A DNA stretch of 64,000 bases, taken from NCBI GenBank assembly GCA_026874595.1, contig CM049311.1:76892453-76956452 (forward strand), in the 5' to 3' direction. Shown one piece after another: positions 20,640 through 32,750 of this stretch (positions are counted from its first letter, which is position 1; every line of letters begins with the position of its first letter). The notes under the pieces were generated by a model. That model did not search any database, was not told where the DNA came from, and was given only the letters and a program-made list of their open reading frames with translations. The position numbers and the translations under genes are program-made. The DNA comes from Sipunculus nudus. Lineage: Eukaryota; Annelida; Sipuncula; Golfingiida; Sipunculidae.

Positions 20640-23370
20640 CCATCCCTATGTTTTTGGATACTTTGGCTTCTCTGATGCCAAATATTTCCATGTCTCATTT
20701 TATTTACGCCCCTGTGATTCAGCGGGTACACGTTATCGCTTTTCAGCTGCCCAAATACTCCATTTAGGCACGAGAGATCCAACAGCGCACGGATATAAAT
20801 TCTAAGGAAATTTTGGAGCTGCACAAAGTAAAAATTCAGCATTCCAAGGTAAGGATAAAACGAGGCCTACAGGGCCAATGAATGAGTGAAAATATGATTA
20901 ATAAAAAATTATTACAGAAATATAATAGCATGTTCGCAGACTTATACGAGAGCCAGATATACGGTGTAAATGATTGAACAATAAACTTAAAAATCATTTA
21001 TTTACTAATGGCCCAAAGTTTTTTTTTAGTTGTGACGACAACAAAGCTCAGTTTTAAACCACACGATTCCAAACTGTCCGCATAGTCGTCAACTGCACAT
21101 TATAATATATACCCTGCTTGGCTCTGTTGAGCGCTGCATGTTGCTGAATGCTGAGTATTCAGTGTAACTGTAGTACCAGCATTTGCCCTTCCTGTTTCTG
21201 TCAGCGACCTGATGGATGTCATACCTGTCATACCTGTATCTGTTTCCGGACACGTCTCTGTGATGTCCTTTATGGCATCAAATGTAGGCATAAGTGAACA
21301 GTCAGTGTTGTCTAGTTTGACAGTTCCATAACTGCAAGTTTTACGGTTCGGTAGGTGTTCTTTAAACACAGTAACAAACTAGATGTGATCTGATGATAAT
21401 TATGTGGTTAGACCGAGTTGGAAATGTGCCATTGCATGCGGGAAAGTGAAAATCTGGCCGGTGTGACAGTGCAGCATTATATACCCTATGCTGCAGGCTG
21501 CTTATAAATATATTATATACACACGCACACATTCGAATGAGTGAAGAATAGAGGCCGAATGGTTACGGCCAGCAAAATAACAGATAGGGGTGTGCACTGT
21601 GCATGCATGTATTTTGGTAGTCCGCCACGTACGGACTCCATTTATGTGATATGGAGTCCGACCGTCTGGCGGTGAGAGTTCACCCTGCGGTACATGGAGG
21701 GACCTGTAACATGAAATACCACTGCTTGTTGTGCGATAGAGAAGCAATCTTGTATTTATATATAGTAATAAACTTATTATGTATCAAATTAAATCGATAT
21801 ATCACCTTAATGTGCGCCTGTAAATGTTTTTTGTCCTTTGAACTGCCGGGGTTCAGTTGTTGCATGCGTAAAAGGATACCGCCGGAAAAGGAATCCCATG
21901 CAAATTAGGTGGGCAATCTATGCAAAAGAGGAATTCAGGGGGGCTTTTTCCAGGAATGCCAGTGCCGTGCACTAGGATAGACCATATTTTCATGATCATT
22001 CTTCCCATCATACATCGCGTGTTGTCAATGATGCTAATTTCCTATTGGCTGTTCCAACTTGAAGGCGCCAGCGGCCCGACGGAGATGAGGTAATATCTGA
22101 CTTCATTCAGAGTAAGTACTCATACTTTATTATATACTGATCATTCAGCAAAAGTTTTGGTCCCAACGGAGTCCATGCGTCTGTAACAATAATATTATGT
22201 GGGGTTTAACTGGTGTCCACACGTTACAAAAGGCATATTTATATCTTAGGGTTTGTACGGATCCGTACAACCTTGGATAGTATAGATCTCCCCGCCAGAG
22301 GCTGCAGCGCTTGATCAGTGTTTACTATATGTCAGCGCTGCTTGACTGCAGCAAGTATTTTGTATGTTAGAGTAAACCGGTAACAAGGGGTGCATGCTCC
22401 GGGCACGTGATTAGTTTTGAGCTGGTTGGAGTACGGCGTAGGGCCCTTTTATTAGCTCCTGTGTTTGGATATAGAATGACAGTGCTCAGCAACACGAGCG
22501 GTTATAAAAATACTTGGTCTAAAGTGGTGTTATGGAAGAGCATGACTAAAAGTGACCTGGTTGTTGAAAAAAGCCTGAGGTAAGCATTTAAATAAGCTGA
22601 TTTTTTACAATTTTTTACTTCATTTTAAAACGGGGATACAGAGAGCTAATAAATGGTTGGACGCTGATAACGGTATATCAAGTTCCATTTATTTATATGT
22701 TCCGCTAGTTCAGTGATCGATATTCTAACTAAATAAAATACGAAGTGATACAGTTGGGGGATATATATTGGTAAACGAGCAGCCCGATAGATGGCGCAAA
22801 TGCACCAATATTTATTTGCTCATGATATTTACACCTATATCCAGACTGCGTGTTATTCGGGCCGAGCTGCTCTTGGCAAGCCATGTCTACAAGTGAGCAC
22901 TATAAGTCCGAATGACTTACCCCTCTGATTCGGCTTGACCCAAGATAGGAATATTATGTTAATTAACAGGAGGGGTGGGGGTGGGGTGTGAGGAAATTAC
23001 CTCAAAAGGTGGTGTTCCCTTAGAGGGCCCCATAACGTCAGACATCCCCCTAAATCTTCCCAGCATGCCTTGTAACGTTATAATCAAGAGCCCGGTCTAG
23101 ACGAACATTATCTGACTTTCTTGAGAGTAAACACTAATACTTTCATACATACTAATTTTTCAGTTAGATTTTTTTTCCAGTTGGTCTATACAAATGTATT
23201 ATCCCTTATGTGTGGGTTGTTGAATGTTCTCACGCAGAATGACAAAAGTCAGAGTCTGAACCAAATTCATTTATCTGACCAAACTTTACAGGGCGAACTC
23301 GCCTCCCCCGAAATCATTACACAAAACAAGCTGAGATTGTTAAAAATAACGGGCAAATAATTAAACCCGA
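20640..23370. other. No gene recognised; one diverged direct repeat
   Basis: The segments at 22091-22148 and 23105-23163 resemble each other ('TATCTGACTT' then 'GAGTAA', 'ACTAATACTTTCATA'-like and 'TTCAG'), about 1 kb apart. Nothing else can be supported. Confidence 0.35.
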
Positions 23371-23380
23371 AAATTCTCGG

Positions 23381-23696
23381 AAAAACTCGGAAATCTAAAA
23401 ATCCCGGGAAAATGGCCGGAAAGCATAAAACACATGCAGAGGAGTGATTCAACTGATTCATATAACAGAGAATGATTCAGTGCCACTATACTGCTGTTTT
23501 TTTATTGCTTAAAAAGAATTAAATTACTTTTAACCGACTCTTTGGCGTGTTGATCACCCTGTAAATTTCCTGCGTCCGCCATCTTGGAGTCAGATTGGTT
23601 ATGGTTTTCTAAATTAAAGTGGTCGTATATTTCGTGACCGGAGGATTAAGTTGTATTTCCGAGATATTTCCGAGTTTATTAGATTTCCGAGTTTTT
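23381..23696. mobile_element. Short inverted-repeat (MITE-like) element
   Basis: AAAAACTCGGAAATCTAA at 23381-23398 is matched exactly in inverted orientation by TTAGATTTCCGAGTTTTT at 23679-23696. Further TCGGAAA/TTTCCGA words lie just outside or inside each arm. The 316-bp interval has no coding capacity. Superfamily and target duplication are unclear. Confidence 0.5.
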
Positions 23697-23702
23697 CAGA
23701 GA

Positions 23703-25880
23703 AAGTCATCGCTATAGCGATCACTTATTGTCCGACGTCCGTCTAGATGTCCGTCTTTCCGTTTGTCAACCGTCCGTTAACCAGGCACAAATCGAAACCA
23801 TTGTTTCTCGAAAATTCTTACTTCATATCTAGGGAGGTACATGAAAAATCTCCATGGAAACCTGAAATTAGGTCTCAGTTACCCGATAACCTCTGAGCTA
23901 TGGGGCTCCGAAGTAACCCCAGAAAATGGAAAATTTGATACAAAAGCTCAAGTATCTGATCAACTACTGCATTGATAACTATGAAACTTTGCATGGATAT
24001 TGATCATGGAAAGTTTCATCAGTTTCTGCAGTCTGGTGGCGCAACCTGTATTTCTTCGATTTTTCGATTTTTTTTCTCTTTTTTAGACCTCTTAATATGC
24101 GGTCACCTGTTAACAGGGCACAAATCGTAATGATTGGACTTTGAATCTTCTATCTTCAGAAGTAGGGATGCCCATTTAATGTTTCCTTGGAAACTAAAAA
24201 TTGAGGTCTCTATTTCCCAAAACCTCTGAGCTACAGGGCTTCGAAGTATCCCCTAAGAATAATGGAAAGGTTAATACAAAAGCTAAAGTATCCTAACAAG
24301 TATTGCATTGATCACCATGATTCTTTGCAAGGATATTGATTATGGAATGTTTCATCGGTTTCTGCAGTCTGGTGGCCCTTTTATACCTTTAAAGATGCGG
24401 TCATCTGTTAACAGCACAAATCGTATTGCCAGGACCTAGAATCGTCTCTCTTCACATGCGGGGAGGCCCATGAAAAGTCTCCTTGGAAACCTGAAATTAG
24501 GTCTCTGTTACCCATATTCTTCAAGCTATGGGGGTCCAAAGCATCCAACAGGATAATCGAAAATTCGATACAAAAGCTCATTATCTGAAAACTACTGTAA
24601 TTATCACCGTGATATTTTCCATGGATATTGATCATGGAATGATTCATCAGTTTCTGCTGACTGGAAGCGCAACCTGTATTTTTTCTATATTTTAAATATT
24701 GTTTTCCCTATTTTTGATACCTTTAAATATGCGGTGATCTGTTAACAGGGCACAAATCGTAAAGGTCGGACCTAGAATTTTCTCTCTTGACTTGCAGATA
24801 GGCCCATGAAAAATCTCCTTGTAACCAAAAAGTAGGTCCCAGTTAGCCAAAACGTCTGAGCTATGGGGCTTCGAAGTCCCCCCCCCCCCCAGAATAATGG
24901 AAAATTTGATACAAAAGCTCAAGTATCTGAACAACTAATGCATTGATCACCATGATTCTTTGCATGGATATTGATCAAGAAATGTTGCATCATTTTCATT
25001 TTTTTCTCTATTTTTGATTCCTTAAATATGGGATCATCAAATCGTAACCATTGGACCTGGAATCTTTTAACTTTACATCCAGGGAAGTCCATGAAAAATC
25101 TCCCTGGAAACCTTTAATTAGTTCTCTGTTTCACATTTTCTTTGAGCTATGGGGCTTATAAATACCTTCAAGAATTATTGAAAATTTGATACAAAAGCAG
25201 GGCACAAATCATAATCATTAGACCTGGAATCTTCTAACTTGACATCCTGATAGTTCCCTTCAGACACCTAAAATTAGGTCTCCTTTACCCATATTCTCAG
25301 AACTCTCAGAACAATTAAAAATTTGATACAAAAGGTCTAGTATCTGAACAACCAATGCATTGATCACCATGATTCTTTGCATGTATATTCATCATGGAAT
25401 GTTTTGTCATCTCACTCAGACTGGTGATGCCACCTGGATTTTTTCCCCCGGATTTTAACACTTTTTCTATTTTTGAGAACTTTAAAGATGCGGTCGTCCG
25501 GTAAGAGGGCTCAAATCGTTAACGTTGGCCCTAGAATCTTCTTACTTGACATCCGGGGGGGGGGGGCGGGGGGGGGGGGGTGGTCCTCGAAAAATATCTT
25601 TGGAACCTGAAATTAGGTGTCTGTTGTCCATATTCTCTGAGCTATGGTGCTTATAAGCACCCCCCCCCCCCCAGCATAATTGAAAATTTGATATCAAAGC
25701 AGGGCACAAATCATAACATTTGGACGTAGAATTTTCCAACATAAAATCCAGAGAGGTCCGTGCAAGGCCTTCTTGGAAACGTGAAATTAGGTCTCTGGTA
25801 CCCGTATTCTCTGAGATACGGGGCTTATAAGCAACCCTTAGAATAATTGTGAGTATGAGTTCTTTTGAGAACATTGTTGT
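23703..25880 (+). repeat. Hairpin-headed degenerate tandem array
   Basis: The head AAGTCATCGCTATAGCGATC (23703 on) contains the perfect palindrome ATCGCTATAGCGAT and is followed by GTCCGACGTCCGTC. Then come about eight diverged units of 170-335 bp, each with 'CAGGGCACAAATCGTAA', 'GGAAACCTGAAATTAGGTCTC', 'GAGCTATGGGGCTT' and 'ATTTGATACAAAAGC'. Markers of the unit start lie near 23786, 24118, 24413, 24747, 25028, 25199, 25507 and 25703. Related single units occur at 41460-41690 and 45200-45340. Poly-G and poly-C tracts are embedded at 24880 and 25555-25672. Confidence 0.7.
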
Positions 25881-25929
25881 ATAGCGAAAAGGCAATATGA
25901 CATTTGAAAGAAAGGGCCACATGCAGCAA

Positions 25930-27650
25930 AGGCTGCAATGGAAAAACTTGTTCTGTTGTATATATTAGGTATATTATTTTTTTTCAGTTAATAAACCATC
26001 TGATTTAATGCACCAATCCTCAAACATGAGCATTGCATATTCGGGTTAAGTCTGCCTGCATTGCTTGTTTTATCAAGTGAAAGAGCCAGAGGAACCATCA
26101 GTATTCTCTCGAAGAAAGATTAGATAGACAATTAGCTTTAAGACCTTCCTTTAATGCCTTAAGTAATTATGTTTGCCAATAAAATATGTAAAATAAAACT
26201 TAGTTCCATGCCTCAACAGTGGCCCAAACCAGCCCACATTCTACCAAGTGTGACAGTCAACAACCTTAATTCAGTTAAATGTGATTTGATTGCATTCCTA
26301 AAATATTTTTTGCAAGATAATTATTAAGACCGTGTTCAGCACTTTTTTCTTCTTGTTGTATGAGAATATTCTGGTATATACCAATAGGTCATGGAGCAGA
26401 CATGCATATTTCCATTGACGGACCTTCGATCAATGCTGTGTAAACCCTACTTAAACATTTCCTACTAAACGTCTTAAAACACGGTAGGTGTAAAATCACG
26501 TTAAACCAGTCATTTATAGATGTCTAAATTTGTATAACAGAAACATAATTTGTCTACAACCCCCCCCCCCCCCCCCCCCCCAGTTTTAAGCTTACGTTTA
26601 ACAAAATATCGAAAATGTCGGTATTTGAAAACTGTATCGTTGTAGACAGTATGTTAATCACCATATCGCGATATACCGATATATCGATAATATTGGGGGA
26701 CCCTCATATTTAAAGATAATGAATCTAACTTGATCAGATATGTACTTTGAGAAAGGCGCGCATGTTATGAAGGTTAAAGGTACACTTAGTGGGTCGGAGA
26801 GTACATACACTCTTCCTTCTTAGTCTGTTTGATCTCTTCATCCATGTAGCTTTATTTCAGATCCCTGAGAAGCAATAAATCCAAACACTAAAAGGACAAA
26901 AACGGGATAATTTTTTCTATATTTGTTTAAATACTCGTGATGAGCACCCATATACATTCTGATGAGGGCAGATCCTTGTGGCAATGAGCTTGGCCAGTAA
27001 TCAACGGTGAAGTACACTCCACGACAAACGCCATTCATTTATCATTTGCACTGTATAGTGAACTGACAATCGCAAATATACTTGTCTTTTTATGTGACCT
27101 TTCCTTCTGCTCATTATTGATGCCAGACAATAAAACTTATCGGTGATCCAGGACAGTGGGTCAAACATAATACTTACGGCATGAAATAACAAGAAAACAA
27201 AAAGCCTGGTATGTATCAGTCAGGGGACCAGACACATTGTATATATGTTATTAGCATTTTATAAATTATTATAAATGATATAATGACACAGCTATAGAGT
27301 TAACAAACAGCCAAAAAACAGTACTCTGTTTCAAAAAGAGGACATCATCTGTCTGTCATATAGATCATTATTTATACGTACAAACGATGACACGATGTAA
27401 AGGGACTAGTATAGTCAAATTTACGTATAACTGACTTGGAAGAAATCTTATCATTCCTTTTTGCCTTTAATGAAAATAAAAATGAAAATATAAAGTTTTT
27501 ATTGTCGTGATATTTGCGTTTACCGCGTCATGAGTCCAAAACAAGATCTGAAGAGTATATCCGGCGGGTCAAACTAACTTATTTTGAGAACTTGAGGAAG
27601 GATGAAAGGAAGAAATAACAGTTTCAGATTCTTCGATTTTGTGCAATATA
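25930..27650. other. No gene recognised; poly-C tract
   Basis: A run of 22 C lies at 26560-26581. Around 26665-26695 there is a cluster of TATCG/CGATA words, including ATATCGCGATAT and TATCGATA. No coding sequence is supported. Confidence 0.4.
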
Positions 27651-27659
27651 TTTGTAAAT

Positions 27660-28025
27660 TTATGAAATTTCCCACCACATTGGTACGATTTCGTAACAGC
27701 AATTATTTAGGAACTTTTCACCAAGCTCTCTGCTGCCAAAAGCTGGGTCTATAGTCCAAAAGCCCTTCTTTTCGACAAAAAATGCGTTCACCTGGAAACT
27801 CTGAATTATAAACAAGATATTTAAAGAGCGAGACGGATGGGTAGAAAACATGTAATCCGCCAGATTTCTAGTTCGAAGGCTCAAATACTCTGTCGGTCTA
27901 AATTGGGCTGACGGAAAAATGAACAGACACAACTCTGTCGAATGTCGAATAGTACTATACTCACCAGTTTTCCAGAATGTAATATGTATTTCGGCCCAAC
28001 CCGATAATTGCCTTTTTCCCCACAT
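27660..28025 (-). other. Unrecognised 121-codon open frame
   Basis: This minus-strand frame is long for such AT-rich DNA and is not low-complexity: it has Trp, Phe, Pro and charged residues well mixed. I recognise no domain. A consensus-like donor (GTGAGTAT) falls inside it near 27965, which could make the first part an exon, but no partner exon is apparent. It may be chance. Confidence 0.2.
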
Positions 28026-28249
28026 AATTATGAGTTAGAATAAAGAATTTTTAATTTTATTCTCTGTTATGCTCCTTTTATTGCTCACAAAAGCTATCAT
28101 TGCGACATATTTAAGGAAAAGCATTATATCAAAATTTAATATTGGTCCAATGGCTGTACTATTAAAGAAAAAAACTATAAAAAAAAAATGTACGGAGGTG
28201 ATGTTGTTTTCATTGGACCGGATACTGGCTAAAATCTTTAGCCCATGCT

Positions 28250-30260
28250 AGCATCATGTTTTTTTTTATATACTAGCTGCCCGTAACCGTTTAATATTTG
28301 CACTTGGAAGACCAGTTTAGTGTCACTCCAAATACGAAGGACAAAACGTGCTATCATAAAACGCACTGGCTGACCTAATTTAATATCAACAGATAACACA
28401 ACAACATACATGTGACAGGTGAACATTTGTTGCACAGGCCATATAAAAACATGGGAATAACTTGCCAGAAGATATAAATTAATAAGCAACAGATAAGACA
28501 AGACAGATAAGTTTATTTCAAACCCTATTAACAACATATTTATCATTAAAATAAAATTATGTTTGTTGATGCAAGCTCAGGCCCTGATTAAAAGATAACT
28601 AACTGCTCCCTGACTTGATACAAAATCGTAGTTACCGTCAGATGGCGCTTCAATCACCCCTTAGAAAAAAATAAAATGAAATATCTCCGCCTTAAGCTAT
28701 ACATATGGAAAATGACCCCTCTTAGGACACAATTGGCATCATTCCAGACAGTACAAGACCAAAAACGTACATATCCGATGAGCAGTCATGAAGAAGATGT
28801 GTGACAAAAATTATAATAATATTCAGCTGATGTTAGAAAGGGAAATGTTTAAAACATGTGGTGCCATGCATGGAATATATAGAGAATATTTAGATCGTTT
28901 ATTCCATTCGTAACCCTATTATTTCAGACCTGGTTTGCTTGGTACACATAAAGTATACGATTTGGATCTGTTTAAAACACCTATTGCATATATAGATGTT
29001 CTATACATGTGTTGCAGTATGTAACCATATCTACATGTGGTTGCTCTATATACATGACGTAAACCAGTACATCGAAAATTTATGTGCTAAATTAAATTAT
29101 GTATAAAGGTTTTTTTATAGAATTTATCCTGGCCTTTAATTCAGTTTTTAACCTGATTTGCAGATATACTGAGGTGACCCTGATGAAATGCTCTTAAACG
29201 ATCACTTACAACGGCGCATGCAGATGCAAAACAATCTTTGCAGAGATTGTAATATAACACGGAGGGCCATGCGGGAGACTGAAATGGAGAAGAGCAACGT
29301 TAATTAGCTCCTCTTTGGACAGTGATACACATCTACTACAGGTATTCTACACAACGTAAGGTTAGTATGATAAAGAAGAGTAGCTATTGTATTCAGTTAT
29401 TGATGCTTTGAGATACACTATAGCCGCAGGTGTAACACTTTATACATGCGATAATTTAGAGTGAAAGTGAAGACTATTATATTGGATTATAAAGTTTACT
29501 GATGCACTGAATGAGTCAGAGTCAACGCCATGCAGGTTCTAAACACTTGGGTGTATAAATATATCCATGTATATACATGTATATATATATTATTTACTTC
29601 ATTTGTATGCGCAAAATTAAATGTGTTCCTATGCGCATATATGTCATCCAAGTACTTAACACGTGGGTAGTTGGATTGAAATTATATATATGTAAATAAC
29701 TATGTATAAAACTATAATGCATGTTTAATTCATTATGTATTTACCTGAGGTAGGCCTAATGATATGTCCTAGAGAAAATCTTTAAAGATATTGGCTCCTG
29801 TAAGCACCCTGACAGATAGCATTGTTTGTATCCACTTGATCTAAAATTTCAGAGGTCATTGACGGCACGTGTAATCCAAATGAGTAAAGTACAAAGCGCC
29901 TCCTCATTACGGAAAAAAACTGAACTTGTACGGGTGTCAAGGACGGTTCTCCATATATATATGTTTCACGCTATCTTCCGTTCTGACCCATTTTAAGACT
30001 GATCTGACCCAATAACCGGTCGGTTATAGGCAGCCAGGCTCTGAACAATCTCGCCATTTCGGAACCTGATTCCCAGACTTGGAGGCTGGGTAAATGTGTC
30101 TGACCCACCTTAAGTCCTTTGAAAACCGAATCAGATTCCGAGTACATTTTTCTGTTTTATAATAAAAAAACATGCACGTTGCAACTTGTTTTTTGAGTTG
30201 ACCCATACACATATATTCATATCAATAATAATAATAGTAATAATAATAATGATAATAATT
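28250..30260. other. AT-rich non-coding stretch
   Basis: No gene, repeat family or RNA gene is recognised. Translations are hydrophobic, AT-driven frames. Confidence 0.4.
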
Positions 30261-30267
30261 ATAATAA

Positions 30268-30271
<4 letters not shown>

Positions 30272-30315
<44 letters not shown>
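30272..30315. repeat. (TA)n microsatellite with adjacent (AAT)n
   Basis: About 20 TA units, preceded by an imperfect AAT/AATG run at 30221-30270. Confidence 0.9.
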
Positions 30316-30317
<2 letters not shown>

Positions 30318-30635
30318 GCGTGTAGATGTGTTAGTATCTGTACGAAAAATCTATTTTCCAATGGAAATTTTGTTTTTAATATTACCTTCTAACGTAAATA
30401 CGGTTTTATTTCTAATACTTCATTATTTAATTAGGTCCATATTTTTGGGCGTGTCGATATTTTTTTTTAATCAAACCTGAAGATTATTTCTACTTTGCCC
30501 CAGTTTCATTCTGCTTGTCGCTCTGATATCCTTAGGTCTCACCTCTGTTACACCGGTATAAGTCCCCATAGAAATGTGGAGATCATCCTCTCACCTTTGA
30601 ATGATGATGATGTTCGTCCATGGTGACCGTGATGA

Positions 30636-30992
30636 TCAAGGTTTTGTAACTGATCCAACTTTGTGTGTCCGGCGATGACTTGTCAGGCAAATCCGGGCAC
30701 GGAAGAACCTACCACATAAACAAATGTGATCGGTGGTTGCTGTTGAGATAGTTGCCAACCCCGCCTTGCGGGCCTCAAGTTTTCTCCTCGACTCTGCTAG
30801 TCGTGCTCTCTCAGCGTCTTCCGCACCTTTCTGTTCAGCTACACGCCACGCTGTTCGATCCTTTGCTAGACTTTCAAACGTATCTGTGATGATGGTCGCT
30901 TGTAGCGATGGATCTTTTACCAGACACCAGTTCACCATAAAAGTTGTTTTGGGAGTCTTGAATCTGGTATACGGCAAATTTGACCTGCCCAT
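30636..30992 (-). pseudogene. Non-LTR retrotransposon C-terminal fragment with zinc finger
   Basis: The minus-strand frame contains 'AKDRTAWRVAEQKGAEDAER', an Arg/Glu/Ala-rich helix, and then a terminal finger in 'HICLCGRFFRARICLTSHRR' followed by THK. This arrangement (Asp-Arg-x-x-Trp-Arg, charged helix, C2H2-like finger at the very end) is the usual C-terminus of ORF2 proteins in several animal LINE families. Here the Cys pair is spaced C-x-C. Reverse transcriptase and endonuclease domains are absent from the flanks, so this is a 5'-truncated copy. The clade is uncertain. Confidence 0.6.
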
Positions 30993-30999
30993 CGAACCT

Positions 31000-32351
31000 G
31001 GGAACGATGCATGATCGTGAGGATTGATGGGAGGTTTGCACGTGTTAGGACCTCAGTGTCTGGAACTACATATTGCCATCTATTATTCATCAGTTTAAGA
31101 ATTACATTTTTTTTAGAATATTTATGACACTAAATGACATAAATGTAGTTTGTTTGATCACGTGACCAGTGACTTTGACCTTCATCAGTGGGCTTGAGAT
31201 GTTGTAAAAATATACTGTTTTCTCATAAATTAATTAATTTTATTCAATCACTAAAAAATTTGCAAAGAAATAGTTCTGATAACACTCTAGATGATTAGTG
31301 GTTCTAGTGATTTCAATGGGCATGCGCATCCCTTCGTGAAACAGACTATGGTTGTAATTGGGGAGCACAGGCGGTTTTAAATAACAAAATAAAATTTCAA
31401 AGTACCCCATTTTATTAGTGATAATTAGGTAGGCTCTAGTATATAAAAAAAAAATTTTTATCTTGAAAAGACTGGAGGCAATTACCACTCAGTTCTAATA
31501 AAACTTAATTTGAAGTTGTAAGATACTGCATTTGAGTTCATGTTTGAATAAAAAATACAGGCCATCAACATTATGTATTGTAGCGCCGACAGATATATTG
31601 CTTTCATAAGGGTAATTATGTAAGCTTATAAATACGTTGACGGTCATGAGCAGTGGAGGACGACCCCATCAACAACGGCATAGGCTGAGGCGAGCTGATG
31701 TAAATAAATTCATATCTGGGTATAAAGCATGTGAGTATTGGCCGTGAAGGCATGAAGGGTTATTTAATTCTCTGCTGGTGACCTGTGCTTGCACTGCGAC
31801 GGGGCGAATCATTCCGGCTGATCCTATATTGTGGTGCAGATAGGTTAAAGCAACTCATATTAACCGTACCGCGCGTGCTCAATTTCTTATGTTGTATAAT
31901 GTAAACAAAACCGCTGGAAGTCAAGAGTCACAGACAAATGATCTAACTGAGATACGCATCATGAGGCTTTATGAATAATATTTGCATCTCGTGCTGAATT
32001 ATATATCTTGTTTCGTCGTTCTTTTTTCACTGCAGACTGGGTACCTGTTAGCAAGATTGCAGCATGTTGCGTCAGCGCATATTCACAAAAGTTCGGCAGG
32101 GATCAGCTACGGCACACGCGGGGGACGTACCGAGAGGAGTATACACTTTCAGGCACGTTGTCAGCCACGAGAACCATAGATATATGTATATGTAAGCTAG
32201 CCTTGGACAACTTATCTTATTTTACACCTCCACGGTGCGCGAGGACACAGGGCATGTGGTTCATCGGGGATCCTCTTCCACATGCAGTAACACTTTAAGC
32301 AGTTATAATCAAGTGCATAATTGAAAAAAAAGCAGGCTCAATTTAATAATA
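31000..32351 (+). other. Upstream region of the transporter gene; possible 5' UTR
   Basis: No other gene is present. A good 3' splice site (CTTTTTTCACTGCAG, ending at 32035) lies 316 bp before the start codon, so a 5' UTR exon could begin at 32036. Equally, transcription may start nearby without splicing. I see no clear TATA box that can be chosen over the AT-rich background. Confidence 0.3.
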
Positions 32352-32750
32352 ATGGCAAAAACATTCGACGAGATTTTGGAAGATATTGGAACATTTGGCA
32401 GATACCAGCGCTTGGTATATTTAACGATGGCTTTCTCAGGTATTGCAGTCGCTTTCCACAACACGCTGCATGTTTTCACTGGAGCAACGCCTGCGCATTT
32501 GTGTGCGTTTCCATCAGGGGCCAAAGACCTTCAAGTCCTTGCCAACTCGCATCAGCGTTGGTTTGGTAACCAATCACAGGTAAATTCCGACTATGGGAGC
32601 ATAAATAATACTACTGTACTCAGGGAACAGTGTCAGCTTACTGTCTACGATGGTAATAATGTGACAGAGTCAAATTCCTCAGAAAACACTGCAAAATGCA
32701 AAGAATGGGATTACGTCAGGTCTCAGTACGAAGAAACAGTCGCCAGTCAG
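32352..32750 (+). CDS. SLC22 transporter exon 1 (residues 1-133)
   Basis: It starts at an ATG in ATAATGG, a favourable context, and encodes the cytoplasmic N-terminus, helix 1 (about 21-43) and the long extracellular loop. The loop carries sequons NQS, NNT/NTT, NVT and NSS. The donor is CAG|GTAAGT, a perfect consensus. Intron 1 is phase 0 and about 1.9 kb long. Confidence 0.95.

Noticed and set aside
26665-26700. TATCGATA/ATATCGCGATAT cluster as a promoter element
   Set aside because: AT-rich palindromic words are expected by chance here, and no exon or CpG patch is next to them.
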